Assembly (NCBI GenBank): GCA_041392855.1
Contig: JAWKLD010000001.1
Coordinates: 730,001-794,000 of the forward strand
Direction of reading: 5' to 3'
Source: Flavipsychrobacter sp.
GTDB taxonomy: Bacteria > Bacteroidota > Bacteroidia > Chitinophagales > Chitinophagaceae
Length of the DNA: 64,000 nucleotides
Below, piece by piece: positions 8,117 through 17,700 of the stretch. How positions within the stretch are numbered: the stretch's first letter is position 1; each line of letters starts with the position of its first letter. The translations under genes were made by a program, and so were the position numbers. Below the pieces are notes generated by a model, which did no database searches, was not told where the DNA came from, and saw nothing but the letters and a program-made list of their open reading frames with translations.

Positions 8117-9438
8117 AGAAGTCTCATTTTGGAGACAAGACACTTCTTGATCTATTTCATCCGGAAACAGGTATTGTAAATTATGTTGCAGAGATCAATA
8201 TTAACCATTCAGATCCAGAAGTGTTTGTAACTGCAGCTACGGCATGTAGTTTGAAAAAGATTGGCATACCTGTTGACTACAAAATAAGTGGTTCAGGAGC
8301 TGGTATAAGTTGGGAAGATGCCTACTACGCTGCTATTGGTGAAACTATTGAACGTTATTCTTTAAGTATTATACATCCAGAAGATCTAGTTTTTGCAACA
8401 GCGAAAGAATTGAAGGAAAAAGGTTTACCTATTGTGGAGCCTAAGGATTGGAGTCTTTTCGATGAGTCTCAAAACATTGCTCCATATGTAATGTTTGATG
8501 AAAATGTGCCTGTAACTTGGGTGCTTGCAGATAGCATAGTAGATAAGGTGAGTAAATACGTGCCAGCATGTTTTGTTTATCTTCCTTACTATTCTCATTA
8601 TAAAGAAGAAGGAGAAAAAGTTTTAAATGCCTCTTTGTCAACAGGTGCATCATGCGCAACGTCTGCTGCTGAAGCTACTCTTAAAGGGTTGTGTGAATTA
8701 ATAGAGCGTGATGCTTTTATGATCATGTGGAAGAACCAACTCCCATGTCCTAAGATATCTATTGATAAAGATTCTGGTATATACGAACTATACACATCTA
8801 AGTTCATGCGTCCTGGATTGCAGTATGATATTTACTGTACTACAATGGATTTGGGAATCCATTCGTTTTTTGGTGTGCTTACAGATTATAGGGGAGAGTA
8901 TGTTTCCCGAGTTGTAGGTGGCGCTGCTCATCCTGATCCCGAAAAGGCGGTATTAAAAACCCTTTTAGAATTAGTGCAGGGGCATATTTGGAAGATCTAT
9001 AAAGATGATGTTGATTTTCCGATTGTGGACGGATATACTAATGTGAAATCTTTTACGGATAGGATGGAGTTGTATGCTTATAATGATATGTCAGATGCCT
9101 TTAAATTTCAACCGAAAGAAGCAACACTTACTCTTAGTAGGTTAAGGGATAACAATGCTTATAAGAACAAAACGATTGAAGAGATATTAGCTCAAGTTAC
9201 CGACGAATTCCGTAGTAAAGGCTATGATGTTTTAGGTGTTAATCTTACTTCACCAGAGGCGCATGCCTGCGGAGTTAACATTGTTAAGGTTCTTACGCCT
9301 GCTTTAGAATTAATGGATGGAGACTACACTTATCAATATTTGGGCGGTAAGCGATGGAAGGAAGTGCCTTATGCAGTTGGTCTCAAGAGTCCAAAAGAAC
9401 CTGTTGTTCTAAATTCATATCCTCATCCTTATCCATAG
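8101..9438 (+). CDS. YcaO azoline cyclodehydratase (TOMM D protein)
   Basis: 445 aa, the usual length for a stand-alone D protein. The YcaO ATP/Mg motifs are visible: SGSGAGISWEDAYYAAIGET followed by IERYS near residues 60-85, and STGASCATSAAEATLKGLCE followed by LIERDAF near 180-205. A third acidic helix is PEKAVLKTLLELVQGH. The chain ends in YPHPYP, a PxPxP C-terminus characteristic of azoline-forming YcaO proteins. It is predicted to use ATP to cyclise Cys/Ser/Thr of the precursor core with loss of water. The ATG lies inside the preceding C gene (16-bp overlap), and the SagB-type gene follows 50 bp downstream. Confidence 0.92.
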   Translation: MGKHIKKSHFGDKTLLDLFHPETGIVNYVAEININHSDPEVFVTAATACSLKKIGIPVDYKISGSGAGISWEDAYYAAIGETIERYSLSIIHPEDLVFATAKELKEKGLPIVEPKDWSLFDESQNIAPYVMFDENVPVTWVLADSIVDKVSKYVPACFVYLPYYSHYKEEGEKVLNASLSTGASCATSAAEATLKGLCELIERDAFMIMWKNQLPCPKISIDKDSGIYELYTSKFMRPGLQYDIYCTTMDLGIHSFFGVLTDYRGEYVSRVVGGAAHPDPEKAVLKTLLELVQGHIWKIYKDDVDFPIVDGYTNVKSFTDRMELYAYNDMSDAFKFQPKEATLTLSRLRDNNAYKNKTIEEILAQVTDEFRSKGYDVLGVNLTSPEAHACGVNIVKVLTPALELMDGDYTYQYLGGKRWKEVPYAVGLKSPKEPVVLNSYPHPYP

Positions 9439-9488
9439 CCAGCAGCGTACTTTAAGAATACCATTTATTTACATTTTAAAATTAAGAG

Positions 9489-10313
9489 ATGCACAATATT
9501 AAGAATGAAGAATACTTCTCCCTGAGTGAGTTATATCATGAAAAATCGAAAATGAGAATGGTTGACTATAATTTTTATAAATGGATCAATCATGTTAATA
9601 GCTCCAAAGAAATAAGAGAGGTAATATCAAAACCCAATTATACTTACCATGGTTATCCCTCTGTTTCGTTAAAACAGAATATCCTAACTGATAAGGACAA
9701 GCAGGAAGATTACGATATGTTTTTGAAAAGACAGTCACGCCGAGAATTTGCAGATAAACCATTGTCATTTGCTTCGCTATCAAATATTCTATTTGCTGGT
9801 GATGGAGTAAATAGAAAAGAAAAACATGCAGATGGAGTTGAATGGAATATGAGAACGGCACCATCCCCGGGAGGATTGTACCCTATTGATATTTATTGTG
9901 TTATACAAAATGTTGCCACTGTTGAGCCTGGATTATATATGTATTCCCCTGTAGAAAACTGCCTTTATTTGATTTCGAAAGCTTCTAGAGATGAGCTAAA
10001 TGAACAGTTGAATGCGAGTATGCGACCGATGAGGAAAACAGTAGCTAATAGTGCTGTGTCAATTATGCTTGTATCCAACATGATGAGGGCTAAGTTTAAG
10101 TACAAAGAAAGAGCATATAGGTTTGCCTTGCTAGAAGCAGGTCACATTGCACAAAATATATCTCTGGCTGTAGAAATGGAAGATGCGGGTGCCGTATGCG
10201 TTGGTGGGTTTATGGATGATGCATTGAATGAGATGTTGGATGTTGATGGACTAGAGACTATGGTGCAATACTGTATATTGATTGGAACGGCTAATACCCC
10301 TGATAATAATTAA
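9489..10313 (+). CDS. SagB-type FMN-dependent dehydrogenase (TOMM B protein)
   Basis: 274 aa nitroreductase-fold protein. Family marks are FLKRQSRREFADKPLSFASL, then TAPSPGGLYPIDIYC and PGLYMYSPVENCLYLI, which match the FMN-binding and substrate regions of SagB/McbC dehydrogenases. The late EAGHIAQNISLA segment matches the conserved nitroreductase helix. It would oxidise azolines made by the YcaO protein to aromatic azoles. It is third in the modification operon, 50 bp after the YcaO stop. Its presence with C and D makes a complete B-C-D synthase. No transporter or protease gene is adjacent. Confidence 0.88.
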   Translation: MHNIKNEEYFSLSELYHEKSKMRMVDYNFYKWINHVNSSKEIREVISKPNYTYHGYPSVSLKQNILTDKDKQEDYDMFLKRQSRREFADKPLSFASLSNILFAGDGVNRKEKHADGVEWNMRTAPSPGGLYPIDIYCVIQNVATVEPGLYMYSPVENCLYLISKASRDELNEQLNASMRPMRKTVANSAVSIMLVSNMMRAKFKYKERAYRFALLEAGHIAQNISLAVEMEDAGAVCVGGFMDDALNEMLDVDGLETMVQYCILIGTANTPDNN

Positions 10314-10477
10314 CTATAAAAAAGTGGTAGTAAAACAAAATATATGTGTTATAATGTAATATTGAAACTATTTTAGCATAAAACCTAATTTATATATGAA
10401 ATATAGCCTTGAGGTTATAATTCTATATACTTATCCTAAACGTATCAGCATGAACTCGCTTAAATATTCAATCGATT

Positions 10478-11461
10478 ATGGGACGTTTGTCAATAGGCTT
10501 ATTGGAGTATGCAGGAGCACATCCTGAATATATACCAATAAAAGACTCTATCAGTTTTTGTTGTTTAGGTACCTCTCCTAACCAAAGGACAATATTAGAA
10601 TTGAATTCATTCGCGATATTGAATGAGTCATTACAAGGAATAATAGACGATTTTATTAACGGCATTTCTAATGCCAATGAGGTAGTATCTGAATTAAGTG
10701 AAGATATCGATGTCTTTTTCCACTTGTTAGCCGAGGAGAGTAAAAGGTTAAAAAATATATTCAATATTACACAAGGACAATCTGATGGAATGTTGAAGCT
10801 AAAAGAGGAAATAGAGATTATTCTTAATTCTTACGACAGATGGAAGCAGGTGTTATCTGAAAATGATCTTGAAGAAATTTCTCGTATTTCAGATACTGTG
10901 CTAGAGTCTTATAATAAGATTTTAAGTAAAAAAATGAGTATTATTAATAATAATTATTCCTCTTATGCTTTAATTAGTTTTTATTTCCTAATACTGGCTT
11001 TATTGAGCAACTTATTAAAACAAGGGATAAGTTTTATCAGTAACAAAGCACCAAGGCTAGTAAGTTATTATAAAAGAGCAACTAATTATGCCATCGTAGA
11101 TTCTTTTACACATATGTTGTCTTTTTTGGAAAAAGAGAATGATGGCCTTTACAAAACTTTTATTGCTAAGACAATAACTTGGCCTGATAAGAAATGCTTA
11201 ACAATAGAAGGGGATATAAAGTCAGGTTTTGTTTTTAAAATATATACCGCCTCTGGGAATGAGCAAGAGAAAGACGTAAGGGATAATTATAAGGCAGAGT
11301 ATTCTTTTTTAAATTACAATGATATAATATTGAAATACGAAGATGCAATGGTGAAGTATGCTAATAATTCAGAGCAACTATCTTTTGTTATGTTAGCTAT
11401 AAATAACTGCAACAACTATGCAAAGGTTATTATGTCTTATATAAAGCAGATTGAGAACTGA
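10478..11461 (+). CDS. Hypothetical protein with one membrane segment, 327 aa
   Basis: I do not recognise this. The N-terminal half has acidic helical stretches compatible with coiled coil (residues about 50-160), a hydrophobic segment near 163-183 (YALISFYFLILALLSNLLKQ), then a soluble C-terminal half. No signal peptide is seen. It lies 165 bp downstream of the SagB-type gene and 60 bp upstream of an orphan response regulator. By position it may be part of the TOMM locus (immunity, sensing or transport), but nothing in the sequence proves that. Confidence 0.6.
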   Translation: MGRLSIGLLEYAGAHPEYIPIKDSISFCCLGTSPNQRTILELNSFAILNESLQGIIDDFINGISNANEVVSELSEDIDVFFHLLAEESKRLKNIFNITQGQSDGMLKLKEEIEIILNSYDRWKQVLSENDLEEISRISDTVLESYNKILSKKMSIINNNYSSYALISFYFLILALLSNLLKQGISFISNKAPRLVSYYKRATNYAIVDSFTHMLSFLEKENDGLYKTFIAKTITWPDKKCLTIEGDIKSGFVFKIYTASGNEQEKDVRDNYKAEYSFLNYNDIILKYEDAMVKYANNSEQLSFVMLAINNCNNYAKVIMSYIKQIEN

Positions 11462-11521
11462 TATATAGTACTTCTATTTTGTATTTTCGATTTTATAAAC
11501 ACTAAACCATATTACTTAATA

Positions 11522-12184
11522 ATGAAAACAATTAAAATCGGCATTGCCGATGATCATACGTTATACCGTTCGGGCTTAGCCAGTATTATCTCAGGTTTTG
11601 ATGATTGTCAAGTTGTGTTTGAGGCCGAGGATGGTAGCTCTGCACTTGAGAAGATAGAAACATCAACCCCCAATATTGATATTTGTATTCTAGATATTAA
11701 TATGCCCAACCTAAATGGTTATGATACCTTAATGTCAATAAAAGAAAAATGGCCAAAAGTAAAAGTCTTGATGTTATCAGCGTATAATAATATTCACGCT
11801 ATAGTAAAAACATTAAGATGTGGTACTAATGGCTATATGCTAAAGAATTGTAAACCTACTGAATTACATGAGGCTATTCATAAAATTCATTTTAATGGAT
11901 ACTATTATCCTGACGTAATTTCTGGTAGGATGATCTATTTACTTAATAATGATAGTGCTGATATCCCCGTGTTGACAAATTTGGAGTTGAGGTTTTTGTC
12001 TCTTTGTGCCACGGAGCTTACCTATAAACAAATAGCTGATATCCTATGCGTAAGCCCACGGACTATAGATAAGTATAGTAAAGTATTGTTCGATAAGCTT
12101 AACGTGCGCACACGAACAGCATTAGCAACTTTTGCATTGAACATAGGTTTAGAGTCGACGATCAATGAAGCTTATAAGGTGTAA
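11522..12184 (+). CDS. NarL/LuxR-family response regulator, orphan
   Basis: 220 aa. Receiver domain with acidic pair DDH at 10-12, predicted phospho-Asp 58 in CILDINMPNLNG, and a conserved Lys in YMLKNCKP. The C-terminal LuxR-type helix-turn-helix has LTYKQIADILCVSPRTIDKY. The helix-turn-helix is slightly divergent (LTNLELRFLSLCATEL where L-T-xRE is usual). No kinase is adjacent. The orphan kinase of the matching class at 3024 is the nearest candidate partner, placing the pair on both sides of the TOMM genes. The gene is followed by a 54-bp perfect palindrome. Confidence 0.9.
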   Translation: MKTIKIGIADDHTLYRSGLASIISGFDDCQVVFEAEDGSSALEKIETSTPNIDICILDINMPNLNGYDTLMSIKEKWPKVKVLMLSAYNNIHAIVKTLRCGTNGYMLKNCKPTELHEAIHKIHFNGYYYPDVISGRMIYLLNNDSADIPVLTNLELRFLSLCATELTYKQIADILCVSPRTIDKYSKVLFDKLNVRTRTALATFALNIGLESTINEAYKV

Positions 12185-12228
12185 AGCTTTTTTACATTTA
12201 ATTGTAGTATATCATTATCTCTTGACTA

Positions 12229-12282
12229 CCTATAACTAAAATCATCGCATTGTAATTACAATGCGATGATTTTAGTTATAGG
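12229..12282. terminator. 54-bp perfect palindrome downstream of the response regulator
   Basis: Positions 12229-12255 are the exact reverse complement of 12256-12282 (27-bp arms, no loop; ends CCTATAACTAAAATCATC, centre GTAATTAC). As RNA it would form a very long hairpin and could end transcription of the regulator gene; a short T-rich stretch follows. As DNA it could be a protein-binding or cruciform site. It is much longer than other hairpins in the window. Confidence 0.6.
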
Positions 12283-12426
12283 CATTTTGTTAGTTAGTTT
12301 CTTGTTTATGACTCTAATAAGTAGCAATTATAATAACATCTCAAGTGCGTGTAAAGATTTTTTTTTATTAGTGATACAGCACATTTCCAACCTCTGTCAG
12401 CCTATAATTTTACACTAACAAAAAAA

Positions 12427-12726
12427 ATGAAAATGATAAATAATACTACCATCTTAATGATTCTTTTAGGACTGCTTGGTATTGCATTGCAATTTGCGTT
12501 CAAAGTTATTTTGCCTAACAAGGGTGTCCCGAGTAAAAGTGAACTGTCTACACAATTGCTGATAGTAAGTCTATCAGCAATATTGGTATTCATAACATCA
12601 GCATTGTCGCATTATATAAGTCCTTTGGAGCTAGCCGGAAGATGGTTAGCTATTGGCACATTTACTATTGGATATACCAGTTACAGCTTGCTAAGTAAGC
12701 TTGTTGTTGCCGACGATAATGCATAA
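12427..12726 (+). CDS. Small membrane protein, 99 aa (paralogue of the next gene)
   Basis: Three hydrophobic segments (about 8-27, 43-63, 72-93) with the C-terminal signature ISPLELAGRWLAIGTFTIGY followed by TSYSLLSKL. The next gene carries a matching ISQLDFAGKWLGLGYISLGY followed by TAQSMLAKF. The family is unknown to me. Start at the first ATG; a second ATG lies two codons in. It lies 36 bp before the next gene, so the two are probably co-transcribed. Confidence 0.6.
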   Translation: MKMINNTTILMILLGLLGIALQFAFKVILPNKGVPSKSELSTQLLIVSLSAILVFITSALSHYISPLELAGRWLAIGTFTIGYTSYSLLSKLVVADDNA

Positions 12727-12762
12727 TGCTATGCTGTATTGCAAATACTACAAAGAGATTTT

Positions 12763-13131
12763 ATGGGAAAACAAGGAAATGATGACACAATGACTGTAAT
12801 AACAAATTACATTGCTAATAGCGAACTTTATACACTAACATTTTTAGTTGGAATGGGAATGATTGGGATTATTCTTCATAATCTTGTTAAGTTGGATGGG
12901 ATCAATAGAAAGGCTAAAGGCGAAATCAACTTATTAAACTATTGGAAACTTGAACGCTTTAGTATAGCTATCTCTATTTTAGTTATTGTTGGAGCTACAT
13001 TAACATCTCATGAAATAAGCCAACTTGACTTTGCTGGTAAGTGGCTAGGTTTAGGGTATATAAGTTTAGGGTATACTGCGCAAAGTATGTTAGCTAAGTT
13101 TACAAAAAGAGCAGAGAATTATATAAAATAA
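12763..13131 (+). CDS. Small membrane protein, 122 aa (paralogue of the preceding gene)
   Basis: Three hydrophobic segments, with a longer cytoplasmic loop (KLDGINRKAKGEINLLNYWK) than its neighbour and the shared C-terminal signature described there. The start is placed at ATG 12763 (MGKQGNDDTM), preceded by an AAAGAGA stretch, rather than the TTG at 12739. The gene is convergent with the SGNH hydrolase gene; TATAGG (13133-13138) and CCTATA (13155-13160) between them form a weak hairpin. Confidence 0.6.
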   Translation: MGKQGNDDTMTVITNYIANSELYTLTFLVGMGMIGIILHNLVKLDGINRKAKGEINLLNYWKLERFSIAISILVIVGATLTSHEISQLDFAGKWLGLGYISLGYTAQSMLAKFTKRAENYIK

Positions 13132-13155
13132 GTATAGGCGTATGTTAGCGTTAAC

Positions 13156-14445
13156 CTATAATTTTAAGAATTTACGTATAGCTTCACCATCCTGATCAAT
13201 AACTTTCATTATATATAGTCCCTTAGGTTCATTACTGATATTAATATTAAAATTAGGAGAGGTATTGTTATGATATACCTCTCTTCCATAAATATCTGAA
13301 ATTGATATTTGTACAATTTTTCCATTCATGCCTACTTTAAAAATACCGTTATTGGGGTTAGGTATTGTTATTGCTGAGATATGGGGTTGAATACCATTAA
13401 TAGTAGTCGGAAATATGTTGATGGGAGCATATGCGGTATCATCACAACCAGAAATGTTGTCGTGAGCAATTTGCATAACTGTATGGCTGCCTGTACTAGT
13501 ATAGGTATGCATAGGGTTTGGAGCATTGGTAAATTGCCCATCGCCAAAATACCAAGTAGTGCTGGTATTATTCACTGAAAGGTTGTTGAAATTTACAGTA
13601 GCATTATTTTGTGTATAAGAGAATCCTGCTTCAGTTCTATATTGGCCTACATGCCAATACTGTAAGCTGTCATACAATACTGCTTTTACTGCATTTCTAA
13701 TATTAGAGGCATCATTAGTAGATAAGGTATAGTTATATTTAATCAGTGTAGGATCTTTCCTAAATAATGTAGTATAAAAGCTGCATGCACCTGCATAAGA
13801 CCCTGCTTCAGAAGGGTGACTTTCGTCGGAGTCATATAGCTCGATATTTGGGTAATTGTTTCTTATATATCGCCATATAGCCCCAACAGGAGAAAGTATA
13901 GCATTATTACTGTCTCCTAGTTGTTCATACCTAATACGGATCATACTATCCATAGTATTATAGGAGCAGTAGTAAGGCCAGTTAAATTTTGTTGTATAAT
14001 AATCGCAAAAAAAAGAGTCTCCATTTTTTCTGCCCCAAGTCATATAGAATATTGTTTCAACACAATTATTATATAAGTTAATAAGGCTATCAAGACGTTT
14101 TGCATAAGGAAACAAAGTTGTATTGACACCATTATCTGGTTGCGCGGGGTTAACACTTTGTTCTTGAAGTATAACATAATTCCAATTACCAACTTTTATT
14201 TTATTGATAGTTGCCGGAGGGTTAACGCTAATATGACTTAGGAAGTAATAACCTCCTGGTGCTTCAATACCATAAGTCAGTGTGTCTCCCATGCTTTTTG
14301 CAATATCTGATACAATTTGTGGTAGAGAATTTACTGCAGTATAGCTATTGCCAATAAATAGTGCATTCAGCTTTTTATTGTTTTGTGTTTGTCCATAGCT
14401 CTTAACTGCAAAGAGCATTACAAGAATAGAAATATATAGTCGCAT
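13156..14445 (-). CDS. Secreted SGNH/GDSL hydrolase with PKD domain and T9SS sorting tail
   Basis: 429 aa from the ATG at 14445. Signal peptide MRLYISILVMLFAVKSYG. The N-terminal hydrolase domain has the block I nucleophile in ALFIGNSYT and the catalytic Asp/His in DSDESHPSEAGSYA (near residue 210). A PKD-type domain follows (STTWYFGDGQFTNAPNPMHT), and the protein ends with a T9SS type A sorting region (TIPNPNNGIFKV ... GLYIMKV ... RKFLKL). It is predicted to be an extracellular esterase or carbohydrate deacetylase. A GTG at 14454 would add three residues. A hairpin sits right at the chosen start codon. Confidence 0.85.
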   Translation of the reverse strand: MRLYISILVMLFAVKSYGQTQNNKKLNALFIGNSYTAVNSLPQIVSDIAKSMGDTLTYGIEAPGGYYFLSHISVNPPATINKIKVGNWNYVILQEQSVNPAQPDNGVNTTLFPYAKRLDSLINLYNNCVETIFYMTWGRKNGDSFFCDYYTTKFNWPYYCSYNTMDSMIRIRYEQLGDSNNAILSPVGAIWRYIRNNYPNIELYDSDESHPSEAGSYAGACSFYTTLFRKDPTLIKYNYTLSTNDASNIRNAVKAVLYDSLQYWHVGQYRTEAGFSYTQNNATVNFNNLSVNNTSTTWYFGDGQFTNAPNPMHTYTSTGSHTVMQIAHDNISGCDDTAYAPINIFPTTINGIQPHISAITIPNPNNGIFKVGMNGKIVQISISDIYGREVYHNNTSPNFNINISNEPKGLYIMKVIDQDGEAIRKFLKL

Positions 14446-14466
14446 ACCTGTCACCTAAGACAGGTA
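14445..14466 (-). promoter_or_regulatory. Hairpin at the SGNH hydrolase start codon
   Basis: TACCTGTC (14445-14452) and GACAGGTA (14459-14466) form a perfect 8-bp inverted repeat with a 6-nt loop. On the minus strand its 3' arm includes the first base of the start codon and the AGG just upstream, so it would mask the ribosome site. The rest of 14467-14744 shows nothing I can support. Confidence 0.45.
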
Positions 14467-14744
14467 CAAACCTCTAATAGTTTGTAATGGAATAGTTTTA
14501 TTGTTATGCTGCTTAATATCAATAAGTTATATTCTCAATTGGTTCGAATTAATACTGATTCTTCTTAAGTAATGGATATAATAGTTTATATTAAATTGTT
14601 GTAAAGCGTATAGAGATATATAATCTATCATATATATTTACTAACTTATAAAACCTGACTTTTTTCATTTTAGAGTATAATAGAGAATCCTGCATCATGT
14701 TAAGTATTTCTACTTAGCAATTGTTGATCATTAAATCGCCCAAT

Positions 14745-17700
14745 ATGAACTTGCACGAATTGATACTCAAAATCTACAAAAGCTTTTTTGTTGTAGTACT
14801 GTTTTTTTTAGCAACAATGTCTGTTAATGCACAGGCTCCATCAAATGATGATTGCTCTGGCGCTATATTGCTCAATGTAGATACAGTTTGCCACTATGAT
14901 ACCTTTAATAATTATAATGCCACTGCATCTGTTGGAGTTCCTTCACCCGGCTGTGGATTTTATCAAGGTGGTGATGTGTGGTTTAAAGCTACAGTGCCAT
15001 CTTCAGGTAATATTAGGGTTGAAGTAAGAGGAATTACAAGTATTAATGCCCAGTTTGCTATTTATACAGACTCCTGCGCAGCATTAACATGGTATTCCTG
15101 TAATCAATTAAATCCTGATAGAACAATATCGGATCCTGCCCTTGCTGGCAAAGATATATATATAAGGGTATACAAGTACAATAGTGCAACAGGTGGTATT
15201 TTTAGAATTTGTGTTTGGGAACCTCCGGTGCCGATAAATAATAACTGTGCAGACGCTATAATGTTAAATGTAGATACATCCTGTAATAAGGTGTCTTATA
15301 CCTCTAAATATTCTACAGGACAGCCTACATCTGTTGCTCCAAACCCGAGTTGTGGATTCTATCAAGGTGGAGATGTGTGGTTTAAATTTATCATGCCTGC
15401 ATCTGGTAATATTAGGTTTGAGCTAACCGGCGATGCTCCTCAATATGCTATATACAAGGGTAGTTGTGGCTCTTTTTCTCAAGTATTATGTGCCCAACTT
15501 AATTATGAAAAAACATATATAGACACCTCCTTAGCAGGTGATACACTTTATCTTAGAGTATATAGATATAATAGTGAAGAAGGAGGTGACTTTGATGTTT
15601 GTGTATGGGAACCTACTATACCTGTAAATAATAATTGCACTGACCCAATAATGCTTAATGTAGATACTGTGTGCAATAGTGGTTTATATTCCAATGCCTA
15701 TGCAACCGGTGAGTCTACAACTATTGCCCCTAATCCAACTTGCGGTTTTTATCAAGGAGGGGATGTTTGGTTCAAGTTTGTTGCACCAGCATCTGGTATA
15801 TTTAGAGTAGAGGCTAAAGGATTTGGCATGAATCCACAATATGCTGTTTTTTCAGGTAGCTGTGGGGCATTTAGTCAGATAATGTGTGCTCAATTAGACG
15901 CAGGAAAAACTGTAATTAATCCTTCTGTTGGAGGTGATACGTTGACTTTGAGAGTATGGAATTACAATACAGAAGAAGGAGGCAATTTTGAAATATGTGT
16001 ATGGGAACCAGAAATACCAGTTAATGATGACTGTGCCGATGCGATAATGTTGGATATAGATACGGTATGTAATATGGTGTCTTTTACCAATGCCTATGCT
16101 TCTGCAGAGCCTACATCTATAGCAGCTAACCCTAGTTGTGGTTTTTATAAAGGGGGGGATATATGGTTCAAGTTTGTGATGCCAGCATCTGGAAACTTAC
16201 GTGTTGAAAAGCAAAATGCAGGTGCCAATGCTCAATACGCTGTTTATTCAGGTAACTGTGGTTCTTTCTCTCAACTATTCTGTGCTCAGCTTGATGCAGG
16301 AAAAACGTACATAGATAGTACGGTGGTAGGAGATACATTGTATTTAAGAGTTTGGAACTATAATGTTGACGAAGGAGGAGGTTTTCAAATTTGTGTTTGG
16401 GATCCACCAATCCCTGTAAATAATAACTGTGCTAATGCAATACCACTTACTGTTGGATCTGCATGTGTTCCTAATAACTATACTAATAGGTATGCAACAA
16501 ATGAAACAACAGCAATAGCACCAAACCCTAGCTGCGGTTTTTATAAAGGAGGAGATGTTTGGTTTACATTGCAAATGCCGGCATCAGGGAAGCTTACTAT
16601 TAATAGGCAAAATATTAGTGGTGTAAATGCACAATTTGCCCTTTATTCCGGTAGCTGTGGTTCTTTTACACAGCTGGCATGTGCACAGTTAAATAATACC
16701 ATGAATTATAATGATACTTCGATAATAGGACAAACACTTTATTTGAGAGTATGGAATTATAATGTTGATGAAGGAGGGGAGTTTAGTTTGTGTGCTTATG
16801 ATCCATCTCCTATAATAACAATGCAACCTACCGATACTTCCATTTGCTTAGGTGAAAGTGCTGGCTTTACTATTGTAGCAACTAATGCTACTAGTTATCA
16901 ATGGCAAGAAAATGACGGGAATGGCTGGGTTGATATAACCAACGGTGGCGTGTATGGTGGTGCAACAACGGCAATGCTTAGTTTGTCTGCACCTACGGTA
17001 TCTATGAGTAGTTATGAATATAGATGTATTGCTACAGGAACCGTATCTCCTGCTGCAATATCTATTCCAGCATCACTTACGGTTGGTACTGCTCCTCAAT
17101 TTACATTAGTGCCTACGGCAATAATAGGGTATGCAACAATATCATGCAATACAACGATTAATTATGCTGTAAATGTTATTGGTGTTCCTGCTCCTTCTAT
17201 GATCTATAATTTATCTGGTGCTACTACAGGCGCGGGAAATGGCAATGGTTCAGGTAATTCCTTCAATGTTGGTAATACTACTGTTACTCTCTCATTGTGG
17301 AATCAGTGTGATTCTGTAGATACAACCTTTGTTATTACTGTATTAGATACATTAAAACCTGTGGTGACTTGTGGGCAGAATATTACAATTTCTACTGATA
17401 ATGGTCTTTGTACCGCATCAGGTGTTATTTTGTCGCAACCAACTGCTTCAGATGCTTGTGGTATTGATACCGTATTCAATAATGCGCCGTCGACCTATAG
17501 TGTAGGAACTACTCAGGTTTTATGGACTGTGGCTGATAATAATGGTAATATTTCTACCTGTAAACAAAATGTAACAGTTATAGATACGACCAAGCCAATT
17601 ATTACATGTCCTGCAAATATTACGGTTAATGCTGATAATGGGGCTTGTTTTGCTACAAGTGTAAATTTGGGCACACCTACTGTAAGTGATAATTGTGCTA

